Source: Andrena cerasifolii
Lineage: Eukaryota > Arthropoda > Insecta > Hymenoptera > Andrenidae
Length of the DNA stretch: 64,000 bases
Reading direction: 5' to 3'
Assembly (NCBI RefSeq): GCF_050908995.1
Contig: NC_135124.1
Location: 930,001-994,000, forward strand
The notes under the pieces are model-generated. The model did no database searches. It was not told where the DNA came from and saw nothing but the letters and a program-made list of their open reading frames with translations. Each line of letters begins with the position of its first letter. Within the stretch, counting starts at the first letter, position 1. Both the position numbers and the translations under genes were made by a program. Positions 8,347 to 17,800 of the stretch are shown piece by piece.

Positions 8347-11300
8347 CGTAGCCACGGATCCCGAAGATACGCGAGGAGCTGTTGCGTGCGATACGCAAGG
8401 AGCCGTTGCGTGCGATTCAGCCTGCAGCTGAACAACGAGGGACAACCACGGAAACAGCGACAACAACGAAGGACAGCGGCGACGGCGGTCGAGGTCCGCC
8501 GACATCGAGGGACGAACACAGGAACAGCGGGAGCAGCGACGGCGGTCGAGGCCCGCCGACATCGGAGCAGGTTCGAGGCTTCGGCGAGGATGCTGCCGAA
8601 AAAGGAGGACATTGCTGGGTCGGCTCTGGAAGTTCGGGAAGCCGACCCACGAAAAGGAATCCGAATTTTGGTTGTATCGTTCTTGTTGGGTAACGTAGAA
8701 AACGGCAGGAGGCCGAATTTTGGTTTATTATTCTCGTTGGGTAATGTAGAGAACTGCGAGGGACAGTTACCCAATTAAACAAAAGAGCGTGTGACAGATG
8801 GGAGCGCGCGTCCTGAAGTTGGGTCTCGATGACGAGAAAACGTCGACGTTTTGACGTCTTTCGGAGGTTATCGCGAAAAGTGGTTTTCTGAAAGGACAGC
8901 GTGAGATGTGAGCGCAGGCAGAGATCTGTCAACTTTTCCTGTCGAGGTGCGGACGTGCGGCAGGACGTTTAGGAGTGGTGTCGGCGGCGTTTTTGCGGCG
9001 AGAGAGGGACGGGAAGAGCGGAGCAGGGAATTTGCATTCTACGTTTGAGCTGTGAGGTGCTCAATGGATGTGAATCTGTTTCCGAGGTCCCGAGTCGGAA
9101 ACGGTCGCTAAGCCACACTGGACTACGTGCTTGTCGTCACGAGGTGCCTTTGGAATTGAGGTCAGAGATCGATGCCGCGACTTGGTTTGTCTCGTTATCG
9201 CTATCTTTTCTTGTACAAGCATGGTTTTTAAGTAGGAAGAATTAACTTCTGCTCCCTTCTTCCTTTCCCCACTGTTTTCTTTACTGTCATCCCTTTTGCC
9301 ACTGGATAATGTCTCTCAGATGATTGCTCAGGCGCGTCCCATATGTTCTCCCAAATATGTTTTAATGACTTGTCCCGTTCTCTTCATGTGCTTTAATCAC
9401 TATTAACCGTCGAGGACATCCTGTTGTGTTGTCCGACAAAACCGATGTTTGGGGAAGCGCCGAACGTCGTTACAAGAGGCCACGTAGGTTGCCGTAAAAA
9501 AAAAAAAAAAAACGGTTTTCTGTGAGGACGGTGTGAGTCGACGAACGTCATTCCGATATAACGTTCAGCAATGCCGATTCGACTTGGAGCTGCAAGTAGA
9601 ATCGAGGGGCTCGTCGGGTTCGGGGAATCGTCATCAGAAGAGGCCGAGTTAGGATGCTATAGAGGGAGCGTCGGAGTGTTGGTGGTGGAGGTGCGACTTC
9701 GACAGGGACGCAGGGACGTCCGGGAGTGCACGGACCACACCAAGGATTGGTGGGTGTACGGCTCTGGGTGGCAGTCAGGGATCCATGCAGTTGAGTTGCT
9801 GGCGAGCGGCGTCCCCAGGAGCGCGGATACCACCGAAGCAACGTAGAGGCGCCAGGAATGCGCGGAGTTGCTAAGCTGCGACGAAGGAAGTTCGAGGGTG
9901 AACGTCGTCGCAGAAAGGCCGAGTGCGTAGTCGCGACGGAGGGAGTTCGAGGTCGAATACCGTCGCAGGAACGCCAAACCCCCGAGAGAGAGCCCCGAGG
10001 AGTAGAGTCGTTTAGTCGAGATGAGCCGTTTGTCGACCGAAGATCAAGGAAGTCTCTTGTTCGAGGACTGGTAGAAGAATCAAGAGAGAAGATTTGATCC
10101 TAATCTGGTGGACTGGGTTGCGTACGCAGTCCAGCCCCCCGCTCTCTTATTTTGTTACAGGTTCTCGATACCCCACGACGAGGGACGAGGTGTCGGGGGA
10201 CTGCCACCGCGGCTGGGATATGCGCTCCCGAATTCCCCGAATGTGCCATAATAGCGTGGCGGTCCGCAGCGGGGGCGCGGACATACGTGAAAGCGCCCCG
10301 CTAGCCCCCTGGCGGAGACCTCACGAGCTCCCGGGACGGCCGGGATGGAGGATCTCGTGGGGTACCCAGGAAAAAGAAGGAGAAGGGTGGACAGCAGACG
10401 GGAAATGGCATCCCCAATCACCAGGCGGACAAGCGGTGCTTGGACCGGCTGGAGGGGATGTCGCGGAGACGGGAGCGCTAACCGGACGCACAGGACGGTC
10501 CCCTGGAGCAGCACCAGAGGCCACGAAGAGGAATGGGGCCATCTTGAAGCCCTGGATTGAGAGAGGGAGAAGAGAACCGGAAGAAAGAAGAAAATGCGGT
10601 TGAGCTGGGGACGCTGGGCAGATTGATCGGGGAACGGACCGATAGCATGTTCATTGTTTAGGTGTGATCCTCTGCTTTCGGTTCCGTCTCGCCTGTCTGT
10701 CTTCCCGGTTCCTTTGACTCCAATGGATTGTCGCAAGTGGGAGCGAAATATAATGTTTCCCTGTTTCTTTTGTAAGGAGTTCAGGAGGAAGCTCAAGGAG
10801 GCCGGAACGTCTCGCCGCTGGAGAGAAAACAGCGTCGTTGGAGTTCCGGAGACGGCACGTAGGAGGAACGCGCCAGGAAGAGCTGCGGGTTTCGTCGAGG
10901 AACCAGGAACCGCAGGTTTCCAGTGACGCCGCGGGACAAGGAGCACCAGAAGAGGTGGCGATGGACTGGAGGTTGCAGTTCGTCGATGCTGCGGATCTCG
11001 TCGCGGGATGCACGAAGAAAGACGAGAGCATCGCTCTGGAAGACGAGAGCATCGCTAGAGTTCCGGAGGACGCTCGACCAGGATGCTTCGTCGTTGGAGA
11101 TTCCTTCTGAGGGAACGCGTCGCAGGGGAATCATCGTTGGAGCAGAGTTCCAGGGACGACGTAGGACAAGAAGCTGGAACGCTTAACCAAGGAGGACCGT
11201 GTGATTTGAAGATTTCGTCAGCCGTCTCGATGTACCCACGCCTTGCTCAGGGGTTTTCCGTGGTTTTCCCCTGAGCGAGAAGGCAAATGCCGAGGTGGAT

Positions 11301-11393
11301 GTCTGAAGAAGCCACGGAGCTGCACGACCACTTCTTCCGACAGGGGTACGAAGATTCTGAAGAGGATCTACTGCGGCCGGGACGTCCGCTCTT

Positions 11394-11409
11394 CTGGAGG
11401 GGGGAGCAG
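11394..11409 (+). promoter_or_regulatory. Polypurine tract
   Basis: TGGAGGGGGGAGCAG-type purine run immediately upstream of the 3' LTR. This is the expected plus-strand primer for reverse transcription. Confidence 0.8.
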
Positions 11410-11678
11410 TGTTGCGAGCACCGGGTATAGGCCCGTGCATAGCCTGCTGGTGCTCGCAGCTGAAGATAGAAGAAGGTCGGCCCCCTTCAAGAGGACGATC
11501 GGAGAGGCCGACGAGAAAGAGATCTTGTACCGAACGCCATTGCGTTCGGACGTACGGGTCGCACCTTTGTAAACTATTGGTCTATGTAACAATATAGTTC
11601 AGTCGTGTGTGCGTCCGTGTCTATTATTCTACTCCTTTGCGTCGGGGTGGCCTGCGATGAAAACGCCCCGGCGCAACA
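11410..11678 (+). repeat. 3' LTR of the LARD-like element
   Basis: Same length and sequence as 8058-8326. The flanking tetranucleotides GGAT and GTAT form an imperfect 4-bp target duplication. Confidence 0.95.
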
Positions 11679-11682
11679 GTAT

Positions 11683-11802
11683 TCTTATCTCTTCGCTGTA
11701 TCCAAACGTTGTGTTGACGTAAGGGTTGTATGTGTGAGTCTCAAGCTTGACGATGCGATCATCAAACGTCGGCTTCGCGCCAATGCTTAGAATGTCGGTC
11801 AT
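11683..11802 (-). pseudogene. Polinton major capsid protein, N-terminal 40 codons
   Basis: An ATG at 11802-11800 opens a frame of 40 codons beginning M-T-D-I-L-S-I-G-A-K. It ends at the 3' LTR of the inserted element. The next codons of the same gene lie across the element at 8057. The two sides rejoin in frame when the 4-bp target duplication (GGAT at 8054-8057, GTAT at 11679-11682, one mismatch) is counted once. Confidence 0.8.
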
Positions 11803-11810
11803 TTTTCAAC

Positions 11811-12008
11811 TTAATTGTGTACAATGAATACCAGCGATTTCAAAAATGCAATGTTCGCAGCACTGAGCCTCTTCTTTTTAGCGTAATCAGAGCTGTTGCA
11901 GTTGTTGTTGTTGTTGTTGTTGTTGCAAACAATTTCGTTTGGAAGAAACGTGTTTCTGGAGTCGTTCAACACAAGCATCTCATTCGGCCGCACCACATGT
12001 ATTATCAT
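11811..12008 (-). CDS. Small Polinton protein with poly-Asn tract, 65 aa
   Basis: The ATG overlaps the stop codon of the minor capsid gene (ATGA-type overlap) and the frame ends just upstream of the major capsid gene, so it fits the gene order. It contains an N8 run encoded by a (CAA)n-type microsatellite, then a basic K-K-K-R segment and A-N-I-A-F-L-K-S-L near the C-terminus. I have the impression that this last pattern recurs in small Polinton proteins, but cannot check. Function unknown. Confidence 0.5.
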   Translation of the reverse strand: MIIHVVRPNEMLVLNDSRNTFLPNEIVCNNNNNNNNCNSSDYAKKKRLSAANIAFLKSLVFIVHN

Positions 12009-12775
12009 CGACGTCGTCGTACGTGCAGTCTGATGGTAATCTCTTCACCTCGAAAATCAAGCAACCGTCCGTCTTGATCCACAACGCGTATCGTTAGATC
12101 CGAAATGACCTGTGCGGTGATTGGAAGGTAAATGATGTGCGTGGGCGTTTCCGATATCTTATATCCCGGCGGTACTCTGGGAGAAAATTCATGTATCGTA
12201 TGTACGCGCTTCCCATTGCTGTACGCGCCAGCGGTCACGCTACATTCTATGCGAATAATGTTCACATTCATGATATTAATCGGATCGTCCGATTCGTGCC
12301 ACTGCCCCGGTTCTAATACGCGATTCGTCGAGAATCCCAGTAACGATCCAATGTTATTGGGCTTCGTAAAATCTACAATGAACGAGCAGTACAGCTCACT
12401 TTTCACGGTGTTGTTGTTGGGGCGCAACACTATAGGATACTCATCGTTGTCGCCGCCATCGTTGGCATCGGTGCCATCGAGATTTTGAGGATACCGCTCC
12501 AGTAATCGCAGTTTCAAATACTTGGCAATGGCGTCTAATTCGTATGAACCGGGAGGAATCGTAATGTATTCATGGCTGGTGTCGACGCTGTTGTTGGTCT
12601 CATAGTTTGTGGTGAAGTAGAATTTATCGTTGCTCGAGTCGATGTTGGGTATTGTATGGTAAGTTTCAAGGGTTGTTAGGCCAAGCTCGTAATCATCGTC
12701 GCTCAAATCTATGGGTGGAAAGTAGCTTACCGCGAGGGTGCTACTCTTGCCGGTTAGAGTGAATGTTAACGACAT
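12005..12775 (-). CDS. Polinton minor capsid (penton-like) protein
   Basis: About 256 residues from the ATG at 12775 (M-S-L-T-F-T-L-T-G). The frame is open further up to 12811, but the internal start fits the family better. The order next to the major capsid gene, the length, and a beta-rich N-terminal part (Y-F-P-P-I-D-L) with L-T-T-L-E-T-Y-H-T-I-P-N-I match the single-jelly-roll minor capsid protein of Polintons, which is thought to form the vertices. It ends in four arginines. The frame is intact. Confidence 0.75.
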   Translation of the reverse strand: MSLTFTLTGKSSTLAVSYFPPIDLSDDDYELGLTTLETYHTIPNIDSSNDKFYFTTNYETNNSVDTSHEYITIPPGSYELDAIAKYLKLRLLERYPQNLDGTDANDGGDNDEYPIVLRPNNNTVKSELYCSFIVDFTKPNNIGSLLGFSTNRVLEPGQWHESDDPINIMNVNIIRIECSVTAGAYSNGKRVHTIHEFSPRVPPGYKISETPTHIIYLPITAQVISDLTIRVVDQDGRLLDFRGEEITIRLHVRRRR

Positions 12776-12823
12776 ATTCCAAGCTGTACGAATGGACTCG
12801 TACTGAATCAAAGTGGTGAGAAG

Positions 12824-13201
12824 TCAATCCTTAAATTTGCGGCCAATCGTTTCTAGAAAGCGTAGAAATAGTTGACCACAATTGCTCTGATTGTACTCCT
12901 CATAAGGCGCGTGATTGTATTCGATTTTCACGACATCTTCTTCCAGATATTGTACTAATTCCTTAGGCGGTCGAAGATTGCCAAAGCTGTCGATGTATAC
13001 AGCTCGACGCCCCCTCTTCGCATACGCCACCCAATGAGTCCCCGGTCCCTCGACATTGTCCAAATTCATGATACCGCTCTCGTTTCGACGTACTCCTCCA
13101 ACAGGTAGTGCATTGCGCATAAAAACACCTCTAAAAAATGGAATACGCATACGTTTTGCCAACTCCCCCAATTGCGCATCTGTAGTTACGCCCTCGGGCA
13201 T
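12824..13201 (-). CDS. Adenain-like cysteine protease (maturation protease)
   Basis: About 125 residues from the ATG at 13201. The catalytic order of the adenovirus-type (Ulp1-like) protease is visible: His in G-T-H-W-V-A-Y, Asp in Y-I-D-S-F-G about 19 residues on, and Cys in S-N-C-G-Q-L near the C-terminus. Such proteases process capsid proteins during virion maturation. The gene sits between the minor capsid gene and the small hydrophobic protein gene and has no visible break. The frame extends upstream to 13279, but that part is basic and overlaps the previous gene. Confidence 0.88.
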   Translation of the reverse strand: MPEGVTTDAQLGELAKRMRIPFFRGVFMRNALPVGGVRRNESGIMNLDNVEGPGTHWVAYAKRGRRAVYIDSFGNLRPPKELVQYLEEDVVKIEYNHAPYEEYNQSNCGQLFLRFLETIGRKFKD

Positions 13202-13203
13202 TT

Positions 13204-13428
13204 TTATTGCCTTTCGGCGTTTTTTTTTCGTTTCGATATTACCTGTCCGCGCTTGTATGGTGCGAGATAAAGTCCGCAACCGTCCATGATGCGATTATGA
13301 CGCTGCATTTCCTGCAGCTGATGTGGCGCCGCCTTATTATCGTTTACCGCCTTGGCGATCCCCGCTGCTCCACTGGCTAATGATCCGAGAACACCTACCA
13401 GCGGGAGAAGTGTTGACGTATATGCCAC
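13204..13428 (-). CDS. Small hydrophobic/basic Polinton protein, 74 aa
   Basis: The N-terminal ~28 residues are hydrophobic and Gly/Ala-rich (V-G-V-L-G-S-L-A-S-G-A-A-G-I), resembling a membrane-active helix. The C-terminal part carries G-L-Y-L-A-P-Y-K-R-G and a basic end. Its stop is one base from the protease start codon, so the genes are packed. A membrane-acting virion protein is possible by position and composition, comparable in concept to adenovirus pVI, but this is inference. Confidence 0.55.
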   Translation of the reverse strand: MAYTSTLLPLVGVLGSLASGAAGIAKAVNDNKAAPHQLQEMQRHNRIMDGCGLYLAPYKRGQVISKRKKNAERQ

Positions 13429-13489
13429 CTCGTTTTGCCACCGGAAGAATCCGCTTTTGCGATGCTCTCCTTACAGTCCTTTTGCGGGT

Positions 13490-13858
13490 TTATATTTTCA
13501 TCCGCATTCCGATTTTCGTCTTAGCTTCCATAGCTGCTCAAACAGCTGTAGCAGCACCTCTTTCACCCAGAGTTGAGTCTCGCGCAACGATGCGTTTTCG
13601 CGCTTTGTCAGTGAGAACCTTATCTGTCGTGTGCCTTTCACCGAGGTCGTTGCTACGCGAATATGCAATATCGTGTTCGCGACACGCTGCGTCCAACGGA
13701 TTAATGCCTCGATCGCCTCTATCCAATCGTTTTGCCAGATGAGTTCCTGGACCACAAAACTGATATCCCGGAATATGTAATTCGATAGGTAACGCGTTTA
13801 TCGCCCGATTTAACAGACCACAACCTTCCTTTACTCTCTTCGGCGACATTCGCTGCAC
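13490..13858 (-). pseudogene. Phospholipase A2-like virion protein, interrupted by a stop
   Basis: About 106 codons from 13858 to a TGA at 13538-13540, after which the same frame stays open for 15 more codons. The PLA2 signature of parvovirus-type virion enzymes is clear: calcium-loop Y-x-F-C-G-P-G-T at about residues 32-39, and the catalytic-helix D-A-A-C-R-E-H-D-I-A-Y with its His-Asp pair. In parvoviruses this domain breaches endosomal membranes, and a similar role in a Polinton virion is inference. The stop leaves the catalytic part untouched but removes the basic C-terminal tail. Confidence 0.78.
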
Positions 13859-14148
13859 TTTTTAATCAATGGTGCTGGACCGTCGATATGCGTTCGCTGC
13901 CAAGGGCGATTATAATGTTCCAAGCACCGACGATACTGCTGAACCTCAGAATCGGCTTTTATATGCTCGGGGAGTCTGTCCCACAACTGATCGATGTGTC
14001 TGCCAAACTCTCGCAGTAGAATAATCATTGGTATATATTTCAACTGCTCAGCTGTTAGGTGTAGAATATCACAATTATCCGACAGGATCAGAAGCATTTT
14101 GAATAATGAGCTGTTTTGCTTCGGCGCGAGCCTATAAATAGAGCGCAC
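13831..14148 (-). CDS. Unidentified Polinton-region protein, 105 aa
   Basis: Open frame whose end overlaps the PLA2 gene start by 28 bases. It is first in the minus-strand set and lies 47 bp from the divergent ATPase gene. It is leucine-rich in the middle (M-L-L-I-L-S-D-N-C-D, then A-E-Q-L-K-Y-I-P-M-I-I-L-L) and ends with a C-S-E-C motif and basic residues. I do not recognise it. The tight packing suggests a real gene. Confidence 0.5.
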   Translation of the reverse strand: MRSIYRLAPKQNSSLFKMLLILSDNCDILHLTAEQLKYIPMIILLREFGRHIDQLWDRLPEHIKADSEVQQYRRCLEHYNRPWQRTHIDGPAPLIKKCSECRRRE

Positions 14149-14194
14149 CGCAGTTTCGACGTATCAAAATCATTTTTCGCAGTTCACGGAGAGG

Positions 14195-14829
14195 ATGCGA
14201 TTCGTGCGACAACCTGTGACGATACGCGTGACAAATTTTGATGATAAATCGCAAATGATATCCTCGAAAACAAGACGCAAACATGGCAGCATGCTACCAA
14301 ACACTATCCGCTGCCTCATTTGTGGCCCATCAAATTGTGGAAAGACCAACGTGCTGGTCAGCTTGTTGGAATGTCCTCACGGCGTGTGCTTCGAGAAAGT
14401 GTACGTGTATTCCGAGTCGTTGCAACAGCCAAAATATAAGTACTTGGAGAATTTATTGACTCTGATAGATGAAATTGGCTACTTTACGTTTTCGAATAAC
14501 AGTGACGTCATCCCACCGAGCGAATCGCTTCCGAATTCCATTTTTATCTTTGATGACGTGCATGCGACAAGCAAGATACGATAAGGGAATACTTTGCAAT
14601 GGGGCGCCACTCGAACGTCGACTGCTTCTTTCTCTGTCAGACGTATGCAAAGATTCCCAAACATCTTATACGCGACAATGCGAATCTGTTGATACTGTTT
14701 AAGCAGGATGGTACCAACTTGAAACATGTGTACAACGATCATGTAAACACTGATATGTCATACGAGGATTTCTGCGCTTTGTGTCGTAATTGTTGGCAGC
14801 GGGAGTATGGTTTCATGGTGATAGATTAA
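14195..14829 (+). pseudogene. FtsK/HerA-like genome-packaging ATPase, frameshifted
   Basis: Two frames together cover the A32-type packaging ATPase. The first (14195-14584) has Walker A G-P-S-N-C-G-K-T around residue 44 and Walker B I-F-I-F-D-D-V-H near its end. The second (14599-14829) continues the core with C-F-F-L-C-Q-T-Y and I-R-D-N-A-N-L-L. A single-base-type frameshift just after Walker B, near 14562, separates them. The enzyme would pump DNA into capsids. The break removes the sensor and C-terminal parts from the Walker half. Confidence 0.88.
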
Positions 14830-14985
14830 GATAGCGCAATGTCCAATGGACGTTATAGAAAGGGATTTAACGAGTTTGCGGTACCGTGAGATGCTCAGTC
14901 GTCGTCAACACGTCGGTGGGAAAGCAACGTCTGCGATACAATGATGATTAGTAGTCAGGAGATTTAGTATCGCGAGAGAATAGCG
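14830..14985. other. Intergenic stretch between ATPase and DUF8207-like genes
   Basis: 156 bp with no frame of note and no clear promoter. It presumably held the upstream region of the next plus-strand gene. Confidence 0.3.
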
Positions 14986-16065
14986 ATGGAAATTGCAAAG
15001 ACCAGCGAATCCATCCGCAGGAAACATCAGTCTTTGAAGACTGACAAGATGGATGAAGATATCGCGCTGGAAAGATACTTTAAACCTATTACCGAGCCCT
15101 TAAAACATATTGTGGAAAATACTGCTGAGACAGAAGCTGACATATCACCTGCGACGAGTATGAGCATTGAAACATTAACGCCTAAAACAAAAATCCGGCC
15201 GAAATGGAACGCATCGCGTAAAAGAAATAGTAAACAGTCATACATGTCATTTGAAAATTCGCTCGTAACCTCCACACCAGTTCAATCGAAGCGGAAACGG
15301 TTGAATGTCACATCAAACGATTCCACGGTTCCTCCTGCGTCAATAAATACATTTCCCGATGTACAGTCGCTCACAACCAATGATGACGAAGACGTGTAGG
15401 AAACTTCTGCCGATGAGTCGCTTGCAGCATCTATTAGAGAGCAACTCCAAACATTCGAGGGGCAAGAAACGTTTCGCAACCATTTCGGTCCGCTGGGAGA
15501 AAAATACATGAGCGCAATCCTAAGTGGAGATAGGGATACGACCATAGATTATGTGTACGGTGTACAGTTTGGAGGTAGTGGAATGATGCTGGGGGATAAG
15601 GTTTTCGATATGGACAAGGATGATAATATAATCATAGATGGTGTAAGATATGGAGGAACGCCCGGTCTGTACGAACTGATTTTCAAGAGAATTCCCGATG
15701 ATGCTATATACACAGATGCTGATAAAGAGAAATACAAAAGTATACTGCTGATGACGAATGCTCACAGACGTGGCCATAGCGCACAAAACCCCATATTGGG
15801 TAACAAGGGATACAAGTACAAACATGTAATTGCGCCACTACTACCCCGTGTATTGACCAGTAAAGCGGGGAAAGGTCTAAGGACATCGCGAGTCATGGTG
15901 GTAAACGATAACAAGATCGATTATGTGCACTGGGATGATCCCAACGAGCTGGTGGATCGATTGCGTTTGCTGGAAGCGTCGCGTCAGGCGGGTAACAACT
16001 CGCACGACAACTAAATTTTATCGATTATCGAGGAACTCCGCGAGGCAGGCCTCATTATAAATTAA
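14986..16065 (+). pseudogene. DUF8207-like Polinton protein with two in-frame stops
   Basis: One frame runs from an ATG at 14986 to a TAA at 16063-16065, broken by TAG at 15397-15399 and TAA at 16012-16014. The N-terminal third is charged and Ser/Thr-rich with K-R-K-R. The conserved part includes N-H-F-G-P-L-G, a G-x-M-L-G-D-K segment, and G-G-T-P-G-L-Y-E-L-I-F-K near 15655. The end has D-Y-V-H-W-D-D-P-N-E-L-V. I know this as a protein family spread in insects by Polintons, and its function is unknown. The breaks are point-mutation-like. Confidence 0.75.
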
Positions 16066-16076
16066 ACCGCACGCCG

Positions 16077-16511
16077 ATGATGTGCACTGTATGCATCGAG
16101 ATGCCGATCAACAAATTTGGGGTATCGTTAGAGAAGAGTGGAGCAGCTACAATGGACTATTACAAATGGAACGGCATGCTTCGAAATTATATGCGTGATA
16201 ACGCTCTTTGCGTGACCGGTGCCGACTTTCATGCAAAATCGCGCAAGATACGACGCGTAGCTCAGCCGGTGGCGGACACAGATGCCGTTAATAAACTATA
16301 TGTGGAAAAGAGCATTAAACTTTTGAGATAGCAGCAGGAAGAATTAGAGATGAAGCTGGTCGCGTTTCAGAGAGATATGCTGACGTTGCAAAACAGCGTT
16401 CAAAAGATATCGCAAGCATTGAATCCTATCCCGCAGCAACAATGCGAAGGAGAATCATGCGAGACTGTTGAACTTGTCCAGAATTTCCTTGGGGCGGTGG
16501 AGTGCACATAA
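16077..16511 (+). pseudogene. Small Polinton coiled-coil protein, one in-frame stop
   Basis: The frame starts at 16077, meets TAG at 16329-16331 and stays open to TAA at 16509-16511. The first half has D-Y-Y-K-W-N-G-M-L-R and D-A-V-N-K-L-Y-V-E-K. The part after the stop is rich in E, Q, L and K with heptad-like spacing, suggesting a coiled coil. It lies between the DUF8207-like and integrase genes. A structural role is possible but not shown. Confidence 0.55.
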
Positions 16512-16541
16512 TGCACGTACACGATAATAATTGCATCATTC

Positions 16542-17552
16542 GTGGCAAAGATACATCTGCGATCAAAGATGCAGCCATTATCGAAATCCATGAGTGACGA
16601 AAACCATGGCCACAAGAAGCTACAACTTGTGGAGGAATTGCACGCTCCAGCTCGAAGACATTTTCCTCGGAGGCGCGTCATAGTGCGTGGATACGACGAT
16701 CTGTGGCAAGCTGACATTGTAGAAATGCGTCCATACTCGCGATTCAACCAGGGTCACCACTACATACTAACCGTCATCGATGTGTTGAGCAAGTATGCAT
16801 GGGCGTTGCCGCTCAAGACTAAAAGTGGCGCTGAGGTGACTAAAGCGTTTACAAAGATATTTAGAGATCGATGTCCGAAAAATTTGCAAACCGATCAAGG
16901 AAAAGAATTTTACAACACCGATGTACAGAAACTCTTGAAGAAGCATGACATTAATCATTATTCAACGTATTCGGTGATGAAGGCCTCCGTCGTAGAACGT
17001 TTCAATCGAACTTTGAAGAACAATATGTGGAAACTGTTTACGCTCAATGGAACCTATAGATGGACCGATTCACTACCGCGTCTACTTGCAGAGTATAACG
17101 CGCGAAAACATAGAACCATCGGAATGCGTCCTTGCGATGTTACCCCTGCGATCGCCGACAAGCTGCTAGCCACAGTATACAGCAACCTAAAGATCGCTGC
17201 TCCAGCGAGATTCGAGTTGGGCGAGTTTGTGCGCGTGAGCAAATTTAAAACAATCTTTTAGGTGGCTAAAGGCTATACACCGAATTGGACAACGGAGGTG
17301 TTCGAGATAGCCAAAGTACAGGCAACTAATCCCGCGACGTATCTGCTCGTCGATTCCTGTGGAAAACCCGTTGCCGGAGGATTCTATGAACACGAGCTGC
17401 AACGCGTCACCGATCCTGATGTGTATCTAGTGGAAAAAGTGCTGCGTAGAAAGGGGGATAAGGTATATGTCAAGTGGCTGGGGTTTGATAAATCACACAA
17501 TTCATGGATAAATAAAAATAATGTATTGTATAATAATAATAATAATACATGA
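16542..17552 (+). pseudogene. Polinton retrovirus-type integrase with chromodomain, one in-frame stop
   Basis: The rve catalytic core shows the three acidic residues: D-L-W-Q-A-D-I near residue 60, L-Q-T-D-Q-G-K-E-F, and V-E-R-F-N-R-T-L-K. An ATG at 16569 is a likelier start than the GTG at 16542. A TAG at 17259-17261 breaks the frame, which stays open to 17552. The C-terminal part holds a chromodomain (V-E-K-V-L-R-R-K-G-D then V-K-W-L-G-F and S-W) that probably guides insertion to marked chromatin. Truncation at the stop leaves the core but loses the chromodomain. It converges on the polymerase gene. Confidence 0.92.
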
Positions 17553-17581
17553 TTCAATAAAATACAATGATATATATATAC

Positions 17582-17752
17582 ATGTGTGAGCAATTTTATT
17601 TTACATAATTCCACTATTTTATAAGAACGAGTTAATAAATATAATAATTTCTATACATGTGCAAAGAATTTTATTTGTATGCAATAATTCCGCTATTTAT
17701 AAGAACGAGTTAATAAATACTATAATTTTTATTTTACAATGGTATTCTATAA
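17582..17752 (-). repeat. Polymerase-integrase intergenic repeat, right copy
   Basis: Spacer between the two convergent genes and inverted partner of 4188-4366. It consists of two related ~85-bp AT-rich units. The polymerase stop codon falls at its right edge. Confidence 0.8.
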
Positions 17753-17800
17753 TGTCCCCAGGGCAGCGTGTCAGTTGAATCGGGTACGACATACCGTTTG

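Larger units (their letters stand above)
8058..11678 (+). mobile_element. Non-autonomous LTR retrotransposon (LARD-like) inside the capsid gene
   Basis: Two 269-bp LTRs that are almost identical (I notice one difference) flank 3.08 kb of internal DNA. A primer-binding site follows the 5' LTR and a purine tract precedes the 3' LTR, which gives plus orientation. I find no gag, protease, RT or integrase motif in any frame. The internal DNA is GC-rich with loosely repeated phrases such as GGAGTTCGAGG and GAAGACGAGAGCATCGCT. It would have moved using proteins of a relative. LTR identity implies a recent insertion, after which the capsid gene was dead. Confidence 0.88.

Noticed and set aside
8272..8932. 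Several overlapping frames near the 5' LTR that could be gag
   Set aside because: No capsid, zinc-knuckle or protease motif is present; Arg/Pro/Ala repeats reflect composition.
10155..10946. 263-aa minus-strand frame in the LARD-like element
   Set aside because: It opposes the element's orientation, has no domain, and overlaps several equally long frames in GC-rich DNA.
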